A DNA stretch of 50,420 nt from Pseudomonadota bacterium (GTDB lineage: Bacteria; Pseudomonadota; Alphaproteobacteria; Micropepsales; Micropepsaceae), in NCBI GenBank assembly GCA_016201105.1, contig JACQDN010000018.1, forward strand, positions 1-50,420, read 5' to 3'. A program made the translations under genes and the position numbers. Shown piece by piece: positions 1-9,448 of the stretch (position 1 is its first letter; each line of letters begins with the position of its first letter). Below the pieces are notes generated by a model. The model was given only the letters and a program-made list of their open reading frames with translations. It ran no database searches and was not told the DNA's origin.

Positions 1-30
1 CGCCGTTAGATTGCGCGAAATTCAAGGAAT

Positions 31-67
31 CTAGAGCATGATTCGATTCAATCGGATCATGCTCTAG
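31..67. repeat. Intergenic palindrome, likely dispersed repeat or terminator
   Basis: Perfect 12-bp inverted repeat: ctagagcatgat at 31-42 pairs with atcatgctctag at 56-67. Five more pairs and one G-T wobble continue inward over 43-55, so almost the whole 37 bp is self-complementary. The right arm contains the TAG stop of the OmpA-type gene on the minus strand, so the hairpin sits exactly at that gene's 3' end and could stop transcription or protect the transcript. No T-run follows. From memory, palindromes beginning with this motif are dispersed between genes in many alphaproteobacteria; I cannot verify copy number here. Confidence 0.6.
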
Positions 68-999
68 GGCGCGAGCGTCACCACGGCGCGGCGATTCTTG
101 GGTTCGCGCACGCCGTCGGCGGTCTGGACGGCGAGGTCGCTTTCGCCGGTTCCATAGACCGTGACGGCTTCAGGGCGCGCGCCCATCTGCACCAGCACTT
201 CCTTGACCACATTCGCGCGGCGCTCGGAGAGGCGCTGATTATAATCCGCGGTGCCCGACGTGTCCGCGTGGCCCACGATATTGATATGAGATTGGCCGCC
301 GGCGCGCGCCGTATCGATGGCTTGTGTGAGGATCGTCAGCGCTTCGGCGCTCAACGTCCAGGAATCGAAATCGAAGTAGACGGTGAAGTCAGCCGGTGCA
401 GCCGTCGTCGTTGTTGTTTGTGTCACCGGTGGCGGCGGCGGCGGATTGGCCGCGCGTTCCAGCTGGGCGAGACTGCCATCGAATGAACGTTTGCACTGTG
501 CGGACGCGGCGGCCTGGGCGGCGACTTGAGCGTTCAGCACCCAGCAGTCGTAATCGGCTTGCGCGCGCGCCGCCAAGGCAGGAGCTTTGTCGCGGCCAGG
601 TTCGAGGGCGGTCAACAGACGGGTGCGCAGCTTGTCGGTTGCCTCATCTCCTTCGGGCGCGGGCTCGGGAAGCACGTTTTCGCCCTGCGCAGCCAGCACC
701 GCTTTGGACGCGAAGGCCTCCGCGATGTTCGTGACATCCGCATCCACATCGTTCAACGACACGGTACCGCCTGCATCGAACGCAGTGCCGCTGCCGCCGC
801 CGACATCTTTGCCATAGGAATGGGCGAGGTAGCGGTAGTTCTTGAACAGCGCCTGATTGAAGTCCGAACCGGTGGGCTGGGTCGCATCGAGTTCGGTGAA
901 GGAGGATTGGCTGGCACAGGCCGAAAGGGTGAGGGCAACCGCGATCAGCAGGCCGTGGGCGAGGCGGAATCCGTGGGACGGGCGGGGGGCAGACGCCAT
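64..999 (-). CDS. OmpA-family outer membrane lipoprotein
   Basis: A 311-aa envelope protein. The N-terminus has a hydrophobic signal ending in a lipobox (LSAC), so the mature protein should start at a lipid-modified Cys. A middle region of unknown fold with two further Cys (near ALAARAQADYDCWVL and AQCKR) leads into a Pro/Thr-rich hinge (PPPPPP then TTTTT). The last 115 residues or so form an OmpA-like peptidoglycan-binding domain, shown by FTVYFDFDSWTLS, IVGHADTSGTADYN, LSERRA and EPKNRRAV. The likely role is anchoring the outer membrane to the cell wall. The start at 999 was chosen because it places the signal peptide at the N-terminus and has GGGAG upstream; an ATG 35 codons earlier gives an implausible leader. 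Domain identity is secure, but the exact role (Pal-like versus other) is not. Confidence 0.88.
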   Translation of the reverse strand: MASAPRPSHGFRLAHGLLIAVALTLSACASQSSFTELDATQPTGSDFNQALFKNYRYLAHSYGKDVGGGSGTAFDAGGTVSLNDVDADVTNIAEAFASKAVLAAQGENVLPEPAPEGDEATDKLRTRLLTALEPGRDKAPALAARAQADYDCWVLNAQVAAQAAASAQCKRSFDGSLAQLERAANPPPPPPVTQTTTTTAAPADFTVYFDFDSWTLSAEALTILTQAIDTARAGGQSHINIVGHADTSGTADYNQRLSERRANVVKEVLVQMGARPEAVTVYGTGESDLAVQTADGVREPKNRRAVVTLAP

Positions 1000-1259
1000 T
1001 GGAAAGTGATCTCCCGAGGGGTTCGGACGCAGAAGACCAGGGGGTTGGCCGGGGTCCGGGTGCAAGGCGGGCGAGAGAAAACCCATAATTGGAACCGGTT
1101 GCAAGGTGGCAAAGCCCGTCCATCCCCCGGCCGCGCCCTAACTATTGATGAAATAAGGTGAGCGGACCCAGCGTTCGTAAACCTCCTATTGACCGTCCTC
1201 GGGCGAAACTGGGCCCAAGGACCAAAAAAGGGCTGCCCGCGAGGGCTGCGACATCGGGC

Positions 1260-1886
1260 ATGACCGAGCAGGAAAAGATCGTCGCGCGCTCGCAGGCGGA
1301 TCGCCGCCGCTATGTGCGGGTTCGCGTTGATCTTTCCGGCCGTCTGTTCCTTCCGGCCGAGGAGCGCGAAGCGCGCTGCAAGATTTTGGACATGTCGCCG
1401 GGCGGCGCGCAGGTTGTCTGCGAAATCTCACCACCGGCCGATACGGCCGTCGTCATCTACATCGACGGTTTCGGCCGTTTCGAAGGTGTGGTGGCGCGTC
1501 CGGGCGAAGATTCTTTCGGTATTCGTTTCAATTGCAGCGCATTGAAGCGCGAGCGCATCGCCGAACAGCTGACGCTGCATCTCAACAAGACACTGGTCGA
1601 CGACAGCGTGTTGCGCCGTCACGATCGCGCGCCCGCCAAAGGCATGGCGCGCTACACGCGGGCCAATGGCGATATTGTTTCCTGCGAAGTGCTGGATCTT
1701 TCGCTCGGCGGCGTTTCGCTGAAGACCGACAACCGTCCCCCGATTGGCGAGTTTGTCCTGATCGGCCAGATGGCGGGACGCGTCGTGCGCCATCATGAAG
1801 ACGGCATCGCCATCGAATTCGTCGGCGGCAATTCGTCTTCGCAGCTCGACAAGCCGCAACCGCCGAAGTTGATGGCGGTTCGTTAG
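1260..1886 (+). CDS. Tandem PilZ-domain protein
   Basis: A cytoplasmic protein of about 208 aa with two PilZ-like modules. The first begins with the classic RxxxR region (RRRYVRVRVDLSGRLF) and continues to DMSPGGAQV, matching the D/NxSxxG c-di-GMP-binding signature. The second (RHDRAPAKGMARYTR to DLSLGGVSLKT) keeps the DxSxxG part, but its arginine motif is less clear. PilZ proteins bind c-di-GMP and pass the signal to motility, envelope or polysaccharide targets; the target here is unknown. An in-frame GTG at 1158 would add 34 Arg/Pro-rich residues. I prefer ATG 1260 because the extension looks non-domain. The stop overlaps the stop of the converging YjbR gene. The GGDEF-EAL protein at 18813 could belong to the same second-messenger network (inference). 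Confidence 0.82.
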   Translation: MTEQEKIVARSQADRRRYVRVRVDLSGRLFLPAEEREARCKILDMSPGGAQVVCEISPPADTAVVIYIDGFGRFEGVVARPGEDSFGIRFNCSALKRERIAEQLTLHLNKTLVDDSVLRRHDRAPAKGMARYTRANGDIVSCEVLDLSLGGVSLKTDNRPPIGEFVLIGQMAGRVVRHHEDGIAIEFVGGNSSSQLDKPQPPKLMAVR

Positions 1887-2251
1887 GCCGTCTCGCTCTC
1901 CGCTATCCCCAGTTCCGCACGTTTTTTCCTGCTCAAACCTTCCGCCACTAGGCGGTGCGCACGCACGATGTATGCGCGCAGCTCCTTCGCTTTCAGGACA
2001 TTGATCGTGTCGCACGCGACCCAATGGGCGCGGGCTAGATAGGGACAGGGCCTAATGCCTCTGACGGAGGTCAGGATGCGGGCGCTCGTCTCACCGGCCT
2101 TGAACCACACACCTTCGGGCTTCTTCCCGCTCATTGGGATCATTGCGAACATCTTGCCGCCGACCTTGAACACGCGGGAATCGTTCCACGGCGTGTGCAC
2201 GCTGACGCCTGGAAGCGACATGCAGTGCCCTTCAAGCTCGCGGTAATTCAT
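1883..2251 (-). CDS. MmcQ/YjbR family protein (DNA-binding-like fold)
   Basis: A 122-aa protein of the YjbR/MmcQ type (CyaY-like fold). Visible family features are the N-terminal LPGVSVHTPWNDSRVFKVGGK segment, the FAMI strand, and a C-terminal region in which W (AHWVACD) precedes helices rich in Arg and Ala (YIVRAHRLVAEGLSRKKR). The family is widespread; some members bind DNA, but no general biochemical role is established. Its ATG overlaps the TGA of the upstream DUF1232 gene (ATGA at 2248-2251), so the two are translationally coupled. Its own stop overlaps the PilZ gene stop on the other strand by a few bases, leaving no room for a separate terminator between the convergent genes. Confidence 0.8.
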   Translation of the reverse strand: MNYRELEGHCMSLPGVSVHTPWNDSRVFKVGGKMFAMIPMSGKKPEGVWFKAGETSARILTSVRGIRPCPYLARAHWVACDTINVLKAKELRAYIVRAHRLVAEGLSRKKRAELGIAESETA

Positions 2252-2634
2252 TCCTCGACATCCGGCTCGGGAAGACCGAGCGCGGCGCGTGCGCGCACAT
2301 GATGGCGTTCCTTCACGTGGCCCGACACAAGGCCGATAGCGGTCGCCAGCACGGCGGCGTCGTCGGTGAAGCCGAAGCCCGCGACGAAATCGGGGATGAG
2401 GTCGACCGGCATCACGAAATAGGCCAACGCCGCCAGCAAAATGCCTTTTACCCGCGTCGGCGTTTTGGGATCGGTCGCGCAGAAATAGGCGGCCGCCAGA
2501 TCTTCCGCGAAAGGAATGCGCCCCGCTACGCGCAGCAATTTCTTCCAGAAGCTGCGTTCGACCGTGCGCCTGTTGCGCTCAATGACCACGGGCAGTTGAT
2601 AGACCGCCGGATCGGGGAGTTCATTCGCCGCCAT
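2248..2634 (-). CDS. DUF1232 (YkvA-like) small membrane protein
   Basis: A 128-aa protein with the DUF1232 core: KTPTRVKGILLAALAYFVMP, then PVDLIPDF, then GFTDDAAVL and an amphipathic C-terminal helix. The PxDxIPD motif after a hydrophobic helix is diagnostic of YkvA-like proteins, whose function is unknown and which are thought to be membrane-associated. A short GCGGGA ribosome site precedes ATG 2634. It is the first gene of a two-gene unit with yjbR, joined by an ATGA overlap. Only 29 bp separate it from the divergent thioesterase gene, so the two promoters must be very compact or overlap. Confidence 0.82.
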   Translation of the reverse strand: MAANELPDPAVYQLPVVIERNRRTVERSFWKKLLRVAGRIPFAEDLAAAYFCATDPKTPTRVKGILLAALAYFVMPVDLIPDFVAGFGFTDDAAVLATAIGLVSGHVKERHHVRARAALGLPEPDVEE

Positions 2635-2663
2635 TCCCGCTAATATTGGCCCGATGATTAGGA

Positions 2664-3089
2664 ATGGAAAGGGTTCTCGTGCCTGAAGAAAACAGAGAAG
2701 AAAGCAAGGAAATCCTGGGTGGCCAGCCGTTTCCGCGGCTCATGGGGGTGGAGGTGGTGGAGGCGAGCAAGACACGCGTGCTTGCCAGGCTTGTGGTCCG
2801 CCCCGATCTCTGCACCGCTGCGAATATCCTGCATGGCGGCGCGGTCATGGCGTTTGCCGACACTTTGGGCGCCATCGGCGCCTGGCTCAATCTGCCCGAC
2901 GGCGCGTTGACGACCACCATCGAAAGCAAGACCAATTTCATCGGCGCGGCCAAGGAAGGAACGACCGTGACGGCGGAGTCCACGCCCTTTCACATCGGCA
3001 AGCGCAGCTCGGTGTGGCAGACCAAGATCATGAAAGACGATGGAAAGCTCGTGGCCGTCGTGACGCAGACGCAAATGGTGCTGACCTAG
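2664..3089 (+). CDS. PaaI-family hotdog thioesterase
   Basis: A 141-aa single-domain hotdog protein of the PaaI/YdiI type that hydrolyses acyl- or aryl-CoA thioesters. The family signature is the central helix region NILHGGAVMAFADTLGAIGA, with the HGG motif that lines the active site, followed by TTTIESKTNFIGAAKEGTTV for the long strands. The length is typical. AGGA lies just upstream of the ATG; an internal GTG (residue 6) preceded by GGAAAGG is an alternative start. The downstream gene on the same strand encodes a fatty-acyl-CoA-type SDR, consistent with CoA-thioester metabolism, but about 100 bp separate them, so co-transcription is uncertain. The physiological substrate cannot be read from the sequence. 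Confidence 0.85.
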   Translation: MERVLVPEENREESKEILGGQPFPRLMGVEVVEASKTRVLARLVVRPDLCTAANILHGGAVMAFADTLGAIGAWLNLPDGALTTTIESKTNFIGAAKEGTTVTAESTPFHIGKRSSVWQTKIMKDDGKLVAVVTQTQMVLT

Positions 3090-3191
3090 AGGGGCTTTTC
3101 CGCTGCGTCAGTCGGGGCCCGCCTTTTCTCGCCTGCCGCGACCGTCTAAGAATCCGCCGGCACAAAATTCTCTTCAGGAAGGAACGCTGTC

Positions 3192-3974
3192 ATGGAATTG
3201 AATTCTTCGCTCGCCGCCGTCATCACGGGAGGCGCCTCCGGCCTTGGCGAAGCCACGGCCCGCGCGCTCGCCAAGCACGGCGTGAAAGTCGCGCTGTTCG
3301 ATCTGCAAAAGGACAAAGGCGAGAAAGTCGCCGGCGAAATCGGCGGCGTGTTCTGCGAGGTCAACGTCACCAGCGAAGAAAGCGTCGCCGAAGGTTTCAA
3401 GAAGGCGCGCGCGGCTCACGGCCAGGAGCGAATTCTGGTGAACTGCGCCGGCACCGGCAACGCCGCCAAGACCGCGTCGCGCGACAAGAAGACCGGCGAA
3501 ATCAAATTCTTCCAGGCGAAGGACTTCGACCGCATCATCCAGATCAATCTCGTGGGCACCTTCCGCTGCATTGCGCATTCGGCGGCCGGCATGTTGACGC
3601 TCGATCCTCTTTCGGGCGGGGAACGCGGCGCGATCGTGAATACCGCGTCGGTGGCGGCGCAGGACGGACAGATCGGCCAGGCAGCGTACACGGCTTCGAA
3701 AGCCGGCATTAACGGGGTGACTCTCGTCGTCGCGCGCGACCTCGCGCAGGAGGGCATTCGCTGCAACACCATCATGCCAGGACTCTTCAACACGCCGCTG
3801 CTCGCGGGCGCCCCGGAGAATGTGAAGCAAGCGCTTGGCGCCCAGGTGCCGTTCCCGCCGCGTCTCGGCAATCCGCCGGAATATGCCTCGCTCGCCTTGC
3901 AGATGATCACCAATGGCTATTTCAACGGCGAATGCGTGCGTCTGGACGGGGCCATCAGAATGGCGCCGCGCTAA
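3192..3974 (+). CDS. SDR-family 3-hydroxyacyl-CoA dehydrogenase (type II, HSD10-like)
   Basis: A 260-aa short-chain dehydrogenase. It has the nucleotide-binding TGGASGLG loop near residue 13, a D at the end of strand 2 (LFDLQKDK, favouring NAD+), NCAG, the catalytic Ser region (NTASVAAQDGQIGQ) and the YTASK catalytic pair, then the PGLFNTPLL segment. The insert between NCAGTGNA and the active site, with the ending RLDGAIRMAPR, is typical of 3-hydroxyacyl-CoA dehydrogenase type II / 3-hydroxy-2-methylbutyryl-CoA dehydrogenase proteins. These act in beta-oxidation and isoleucine breakdown. AAGGA is correctly placed before the ATG. The downstream membrane protein starts 4 bases after the stop, so the two are probably co-transcribed. 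Confidence 0.87.
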   Translation: MELNSSLAAVITGGASGLGEATARALAKHGVKVALFDLQKDKGEKVAGEIGGVFCEVNVTSEESVAEGFKKARAAHGQERILVNCAGTGNAAKTASRDKKTGEIKFFQAKDFDRIIQINLVGTFRCIAHSAAGMLTLDPLSGGERGAIVNTASVAAQDGQIGQAAYTASKAGINGVTLVVARDLAQEGIRCNTIMPGLFNTPLLAGAPENVKQALGAQVPFPPRLGNPPEYASLALQMITNGYFNGECVRLDGAIRMAPR

Positions 3975-3978
3975 GCCC

Positions 3979-4509
3979 ATGACGGCCGCAGATATTTTGG
4001 CGTGGCACGATTTTCTGGGCATCGTGGCGCAGATCGGCGCCACGCTGACCGGCCTGATTTTTGTGGGCCTGACCATCAGTCTCAGTCATGTGCTGAAAGC
4101 GCGCGGCTATCTCGCCCGTGCCTTCACCGCACTGGTGCTGCAGTTTGAGATTTTGATCTTGGGGTTGTTGGGGCTGGTGCCTAATCAGGCGCCCGCCGTT
4201 CTGGGCGGGGAATTCATCTTCGTCGGTCTTGCGTTGCTTCTGGGTATTTCGGTCTTTGCGCGCAACTTCCCGGAAGACGAACAATCGACGGTGCTGGGTT
4301 CGCGCGGGCCGCGCACCATTCGCGCTTTGCTCACCGCAACGGCCACGCTCTTTCCCGCGATTGCGGGGTTAAGTCTTATTCTCGGTTGGCCCGGTGCGTT
4401 CTACTGGCTGATCCCCGCCGTGGTCGCGGCGATCTACCTCTCCGTTGCCTACGCCTGGATTTTCGGAATCGAAATTCCGCGCCGCGAATGGGAAACGACG
4501 AAGAAGTAG
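3979..4509 (+). CDS. Hypothetical four-helix membrane protein
   Basis: A 176-aa protein I do not recognise by name. Hydropathy by eye gives four membrane segments: IVAQIGATLTGLIFVGLTIS, the segment around LVLQFEILILGLLGLV extending to FIFVGLALLLGISVF, LLTATATLFPAIAGLSLILG, and FYWLIPAVVAAIYLSVAYAW. The C-terminus is short and charged (PRREWETTKK). The ATG at 3979 was chosen because it lies just after the SDR stop; the longer reading frame would begin inside the SDR gene. Similar small modulator-like membrane proteins occur in many alphaproteobacteria without assigned function. Co-transcription with the dehydrogenase is likely from the 4-bp spacing, but no functional link is evident. Confidence 0.72.
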   Translation: MTAADILAWHDFLGIVAQIGATLTGLIFVGLTISLSHVLKARGYLARAFTALVLQFEILILGLLGLVPNQAPAVLGGEFIFVGLALLLGISVFARNFPEDEQSTVLGSRGPRTIRALLTATATLFPAIAGLSLILGWPGAFYWLIPAVVAAIYLSVAYAWIFGIEIPRREWETTKK

Positions 4510-4558
4510 TGCTCGCCGGCGGCCGTCGCCTTCTCCTCGACCGCAACTGAAACTTGGC

Positions 4559-7500
4559 TCAGTGCGCCGCCAGCTCGTGGATCTGGCTGTTGGCGAGCGT
4601 GAGCTTGGCGATGGAAAGATCGCCGGTGCGTTCCAATTCGTTCAGGAAGCTGCGTGTGCGATCGAGCGCGTCGTGATGCGCTTTTGCCCATTGCTTGGCC
4701 GCGTCTGCGCCATCGCCGCGCGAGCGGTCGGTCTTGTCGCCTTCGAAAGGCGCCAGCACTTGCGCCGTCAGCGCGCGTTGGCCCGCGAAGAGGTCGTCGA
4801 CAATACGCCTGATGGCAAGACGATCCCAATGCTCGGAAGCATTGATGCGCGAAGCAAGCCCGCGCAAGCGATCCAGTCCCACGATCGCGCCGATGGCAAA
4901 GTAGGCACCCGCGACGAGATCGATGTCGAGTTTGCGCGTGAACGCGAGCTGCGCGATTTCAGGCGCCGCCCCCAACAATGGCAAGACGGCCACGTCTTCT
5001 GCGGTATCGAGCGGCACGCCCGCTTTGGTGAGTTCGCCGATGCGCACTTCCGTGTCGTGCGCTTCGTAAGGCGACACCAGCGAATTGAACGTGCCGCGCA
5101 GCACTTCGACGCCGCCGCGATAACGCGCGATGGTTTCGGCGAGGTCCGCCGTTGACGGCACATTGACCAGAAACCACAGACCGAGGCGGCGCAACAACTC
5201 AGCGACGTCGGCATACATGCCGATTTGAAGAGCGGCCGCAACTTTTCCGTCCAACGCGTCGATGCGCGTCTTGAGCGCGGAGAGGCCGAAGGCTCCGTCC
5301 GCCACCACGAAAGCGCGCGACACGCGGGTTGCGGGTGCGCTCGACATTTCCTTCATGCGATGCACGAAGACGGGTCCGGAAAGATTGACGATTCTGTTGA
5401 CCAGTACGTCGGTGATGATCTCGCGGCGCAAGCGGTGCTTTTCCATCTCACCCCGCAGCGTTTTCGCCGCCGACGGCGGGAAATAGCTCACAAGCTCGGT
5501 CACGAAATGCGGATCGTCGGGCAAATCGCTGGCCAACACTTCGTCGGCAAGATCGAGCTTGGCATAAGCCAAGAGCACGGCGAGCTCGGGGCGCGTCAGG
5601 CTCTTGCCGTCGCTGCCGCGCTTTCGCAGCTCTTCGTCGCTGGGCAGGAACTCGACCGCGCGGTCCAGGCGCCCGCGGCGCTCCAGATCGCGAACGAAAC
5701 GTGCCAGACTGTCGAGATCCTGCACGCCGCGGGACTGCGCGGCGGAGAGCACGAGCGTCTGATCGTAGTTGTCTTGCAGCACATGGGCGGCCACATCGTC
5801 GGTCATGGCCGTGAGCATGTCGTCGCGCTTCCGTTGCGTGATCTCGCCGCGGCGCATCGGGCCGCTGAAGAGAATTTTCAGGTTCACTTCGTGGTCCGAC
5901 GTGTCCACGCCGGCAGAATTGTCGATGGCATCGGTGTTGATGCGCCCGCCGTGAAGCGCATATTCGACGCGGCCGAGTTGAGTGACGCCCAGATTGGCCC
6001 CTTCGCCGATCACCTTGGCGCGTACGTCGCGGCCGTCGACGCGGACCGCGTCATTGGTGCGGTCGCCGGCGTCAGGGTTGGATTGCGGCGAGGACTTGAT
6101 GAAGGTGCCGATGCCGCCGAACCACAGAAGATCGATGTCGGCCTTGAGCAGCGCTTTCATGAGTTCGCCGGGGGTCGCCTTGTCGGCCGTCAATCCTGTG
6201 ATCGTCTTTACTTCCGGTGAAATTGCGATTTCCTTGGCGCTGCGCGGGAAGATGCCGCCGCCTTTGGAGATGAGATTCTTGTCGTAGTCGGCCCAGCTGG
6301 AACGCGGCAGATCGAACACGCGCTTGCGTTCGGTCCAACTTTTTTCCGGATCGGGCGAGGGATCGAGGAAGATATGGCGATGATCGAACGCGGCCAGCAG
6401 TTTGGTGCATTTTGAAAGCAGCATTCCATTGCCGAAAACGTCGCCCGACATATCGCCCACGCCGATGACGGTGAAGGGTTCGTTTTGGATGTCGCGGCCC
6501 ATTTCGCGGAAGTGGCGCTTTACCGCTTCCCACGCGCCGCGCGCGGTGATGCCCATTTTCTTGTGATCGTAGCCGTGGCTGCCGCCTGACGCGAAAGCAT
6601 CGCCCAGCCAGAAGCCGCGGCTCTCGGCGATGCCGTTGGCGATATCGGAGAACGTCGCAGTGCCTTTGTCGGCGGCCACTACCAAATAGGGATCGTCTTC
6701 GTCGTGGCGCACGACTTGCGCGGGCGAAACGATGGAGCCGTCGGCGGCGATATTGTCCGTCAGATCCAGCAGCGCGCCGATGAAGGTCTTATAGGCCGCG
6801 ATGCCGGCGGCCTGCACGTCTTCACGCGCTGCGTTCGCCGGCAACTGCTTGGGATAAAAGCCGCCCTTCGCACCAACCGGCACGATCACGGCGTTCTTTA
6901 CCTGCTGCGCCTTCACCAGGCTCAGCACCTCGGTGCGGAAATCTTCGCGCCGGTCGGACCAGCGGATGCCGCCGCGCGCCACCTTGCCGAAGCGCAGATG
7001 CACACCTTCCACTTCCGGCGAATAGACGAAGATCTCGACATGCGGACGCGGTGCCGGCAGCTCGTCGAGCTTCTGGCTGTCGAGCTTCATGGCGAAATAG
7101 CGCTTTGGCTGGTCTTTGCCGTCGCGCTGAAAGAAATTGGTGCGCAGGACGTTGTCCAGGATGTTGCGGAGGCGGCGGATGATGCGGTCGTCGTCGAGGC
7201 TCGGCACGTCGTTGAGCGCGGCGTCGATGCGATGGCGAATTATTTCCGCTTGCGCTTCACGGTCTTCCGTCAATTCGGGATCGTTGCGCGTCTGAAAGAG
7301 TTCGACCAGCAGGCCCGCGATGTCGGGATTGCGGGCGAGCGCCGTCTCCACGTAGTCCTGGCTGAAGGCAAAACCGGCCTGGCGCAGATATTTCGCCGCC
7401 GCGCGCAGGATCGTCACGTCGCGCCAATCGAGGCTGGCGCCGATGACGAGGCGATTGAAACCGTCGCTTTCGGCGTTGCCCGAAACAACGGCGTGGAAAG

Positions 7501-9448
7501 CTTGTTCCAAACGTTCCTTGATTTCGGGCAGCTCGGCCGCGCCGTCGTCGGCGCGCTCCATCAGAAAGTCGAGAATGGCGGCTTCGCCGCTCCAGCCTTC
7601 GTTCATGGCGAGTGTCACGGGATAAGAATCCTCGGCGATGACGCGGAAGCCGAGGTTTTCGAAAACGGGAAGAGAGGCTGAAAGCGGCAACACGTTGCCC
7701 AGCACATAAAGCTTCAGGCGCAGGGCGCTATGGGCGTCGGTGCGATTGCGATAAGCGCGCGCGGCAATCTTCGTGGATTCCAGACTGCGCACCAGTTCGT
7801 CGAGCTCTTCAAGATCGCGCACCGCCTCGTCGGGTGTGAAAACGTCGCGATAACGCACGGGAAACGCTTGGGCGTGACGGCTGAAAAGACGCGCGCCTTC
7901 CACCGGTCCCTTCGCCGTCACCAGCGCATCGCGGAACCCATCCTCCCAGGTACGAATGGCGGCGCGGATCTGATCTTCCAGAACGTGCACGTCGACATGA
8001 GGACGCAGACCTTCGCGGCGGCCCACGATGTAGTGCACGCGGGCGAGCGCGGAATCGTCGATAGTCGGGGTCGCCGCCGACATGCGCCCATTGAAGGCTT
8101 TCGCCAAAATGGCGTGAATGTGCTCGCGAACTTCGGTGTCGTAGCGATCGCGCGGCACGAAGACGAGGGCCGAGACGAAGCGATCGAACTGGTCGAAACG
8201 CAGAAAGACGCGCACTTTGGGGCGTTCGCCGACGCGCAGGATGCCGATCGCGGTGGCGAACAGTTCATCCTCTGTGACCTGAAAGAGTTCGTCGCGCGGG
8301 AAAGAGTCGAGGATATGGGTCAACGCTTTGCCGTCATGGCTGTCGGGCGCCAAGTTCGCCCGCTCGCGCACATGCTTCACTTTGAGTCTCAGCAGCGGAA
8401 TATCGCTGGGCCGGCGCCAATAGGCGCCTGACGTGAAAAGGCCGACAAAGCGGCGTTCGCCTTTCAGCTTCCCCTTGGTATCGAACAGCTTCACGCCGAT
8501 GTAGTCCATGTGCACGCGGCGATGGATGAGGCTGCGTTCGTTCGATTTGGTAATGATCAGCGGGTGAGGTTCTTTGAGGAACGCGCGCACTTCAGGTGTC
8601 AGCTGTGCGCGGTTTTCGCCGCGGCGGATCACGCGCGCCTCGGGATCGGAAAGGACGCCTAAACCGGTTTCAGCAAGCGGCTCGAGTCTGCCGCCCTCCT
8701 CTTCGCTGTAGGCGTAGTCGCGACAGCCCAGGAAAGTGAAATGGTTGTCGCCCAGCCATTCGAGGAAGGCGACGCTTTCAGTTTGTTCTTCCCGTGAAAT
8801 CTGGGGCGGGTTCTGCTGCAAAACAGAAACCGTCTCTTTCAAATGGGCGACCATCTTGCGCCAATCGCGCACTGCAAGACGCACCTGGGTGAACGTCGCG
8901 CGCGCGCCGTCGGCGAGTGCGTTGCGGCGCTGCTCTTCGGGGATGGGATCGAGCACGGCGACGATGACGCTTTCCCGTCCGATGGCGCCTTTGGCGCCGC
9001 GCGCGCCGTCGCCGCCGCGCGTGACGGCGATGACAGGATGAAACAGCGCGCGGATATGTGCGCCTTCCGCCGTGACGGCTCCGATCAGCGAGTCGAACAG
9101 GAACGGCATGTCGTCGTTGACCGCCAGAAGGACGGCCTGCTGCCGCGGCGAGCCTTTGCCTTCGGCGTCGAACGGAAAAACGGCGACCAGAGTTTCACCC
9201 GGTTTGCGCAGTGCCGATTTCTCAAACGTCAGGCGGGCGAGTGCGGCGAGCGAAGCCGGCGTATAGCCCGTCACGTCTTCCGGCGGCGCGTCGCGATAGA
9301 GCGCGTCGAGGAAGGCGGCCAGCTCCGGCTCTCTGGTTTCCACCAGCGCGGCTGCGGCGGCAATGCACTCTTGGGCTTTGGCCTCGTCTTCGTAAAAGGG
9401 CTGAGCGGCGCCGGCATGGTTTCCGGCAAGGGCGGCTTTGGGGGTCAT
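4559..9448 (-). CDS. gdhB: NAD-specific glutamate dehydrogenase, large (180-kDa) class
   Basis: A giant cytoplasmic enzyme (about 1629 aa) that oxidatively deaminates L-glutamate to 2-oxoglutarate with NAD+. The N-terminal half carries the ACT-like regulatory segments of this family. The catalytic core lies at about residues 800-1190: KAQQVKNAVIVPVGAKGGF (about 845-865) with active-site lysines, GVGDMSGDVFGNGM (about 995-1010), and IGEGANLGVTQLGRVEYALH leading into GGRINTDAIDNSAGVD (about 1145-1180). The length matches the Caulobacter/Pseudomonas GdhB class. I chose ATG 9448 because AAGAGA lies upstream at a usable distance; the ATG two codons earlier has no spacing, and earlier starts add an unconserved leader. 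It probably feeds carbon from amino acids into the TCA cycle, with acnA and mdh also in the window. Confidence 0.95.
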   Translation of the reverse strand: MTPKAALAGNHAGAAQPFYEDEAKAQECIAAAAALVETREPELAAFLDALYRDAPPEDVTGYTPASLAALARLTFEKSALRKPGETLVAVFPFDAEGKGSPRQQAVLLAVNDDMPFLFDSLIGAVTAEGAHIRALFHPVIAVTRGGDGARGAKGAIGRESVIVAVLDPIPEEQRRNALADGARATFTQVRLAVRDWRKMVAHLKETVSVLQQNPPQISREEQTESVAFLEWLGDNHFTFLGCRDYAYSEEEGGRLEPLAETGLGVLSDPEARVIRRGENRAQLTPEVRAFLKEPHPLIITKSNERSLIHRRVHMDYIGVKLFDTKGKLKGERRFVGLFTSGAYWRRPSDIPLLRLKVKHVRERANLAPDSHDGKALTHILDSFPRDELFQVTEDELFATAIGILRVGERPKVRVFLRFDQFDRFVSALVFVPRDRYDTEVREHIHAILAKAFNGRMSAATPTIDDSALARVHYIVGRREGLRPHVDVHVLEDQIRAAIRTWEDGFRDALVTAKGPVEGARLFSRHAQAFPVRYRDVFTPDEAVRDLEELDELVRSLESTKIAARAYRNRTDAHSALRLKLYVLGNVLPLSASLPVFENLGFRVIAEDSYPVTLAMNEGWSGEAAILDFLMERADDGAAELPEIKERLEQAFHAVVSGNAESDGFNRLVIGASLDWRDVTILRAAAKYLRQAGFAFSQDYVETALARNPDIAGLLVELFQTRNDPELTEDREAQAEIIRHRIDAALNDVPSLDDDRIIRRLRNILDNVLRTNFFQRDGKDQPKRYFAMKLDSQKLDELPAPRPHVEIFVYSPEVEGVHLRFGKVARGGIRWSDRREDFRTEVLSLVKAQQVKNAVIVPVGAKGGFYPKQLPANAAREDVQAAGIAAYKTFIGALLDLTDNIAADGSIVSPAQVVRHDEDDPYLVVAADKGTATFSDIANGIAESRGFWLGDAFASGGSHGYDHKKMGITARGAWEAVKRHFREMGRDIQNEPFTVIGVGDMSGDVFGNGMLLSKCTKLLAAFDHRHIFLDPSPDPEKSWTERKRVFDLPRSSWADYDKNLISKGGGIFPRSAKEIAISPEVKTITGLTADKATPGELMKALLKADIDLLWFGGIGTFIKSSPQSNPDAGDRTNDAVRVDGRDVRAKVIGEGANLGVTQLGRVEYALHGGRINTDAIDNSAGVDTSDHEVNLKILFSGPMRRGEITQRKRDDMLTAMTDDVAAHVLQDNYDQTLVLSAAQSRGVQDLDSLARFVRDLERRGRLDRAVEFLPSDEELRKRGSDGKSLTRPELAVLLAYAKLDLADEVLASDLPDDPHFVTELVSYFPPSAAKTLRGEMEKHRLRREIITDVLVNRIVNLSGPVFVHRMKEMSSAPATRVSRAFVVADGAFGLSALKTRIDALDGKVAAALQIGMYADVAELLRRLGLWFLVNVPSTADLAETIARYRGGVEVLRGTFNSLVSPYEAHDTEVRIGELTKAGVPLDTAEDVAVLPLLGAAPEIAQLAFTRKLDIDLVAGAYFAIGAIVGLDRLRGLASRINASEHWDRLAIRRIVDDLFAGQRALTAQVLAPFEGDKTDRSRGDGADAAKQWAKAHHDALDRTRSFLNELERTGDLSIAKLTLANSQIHELAAH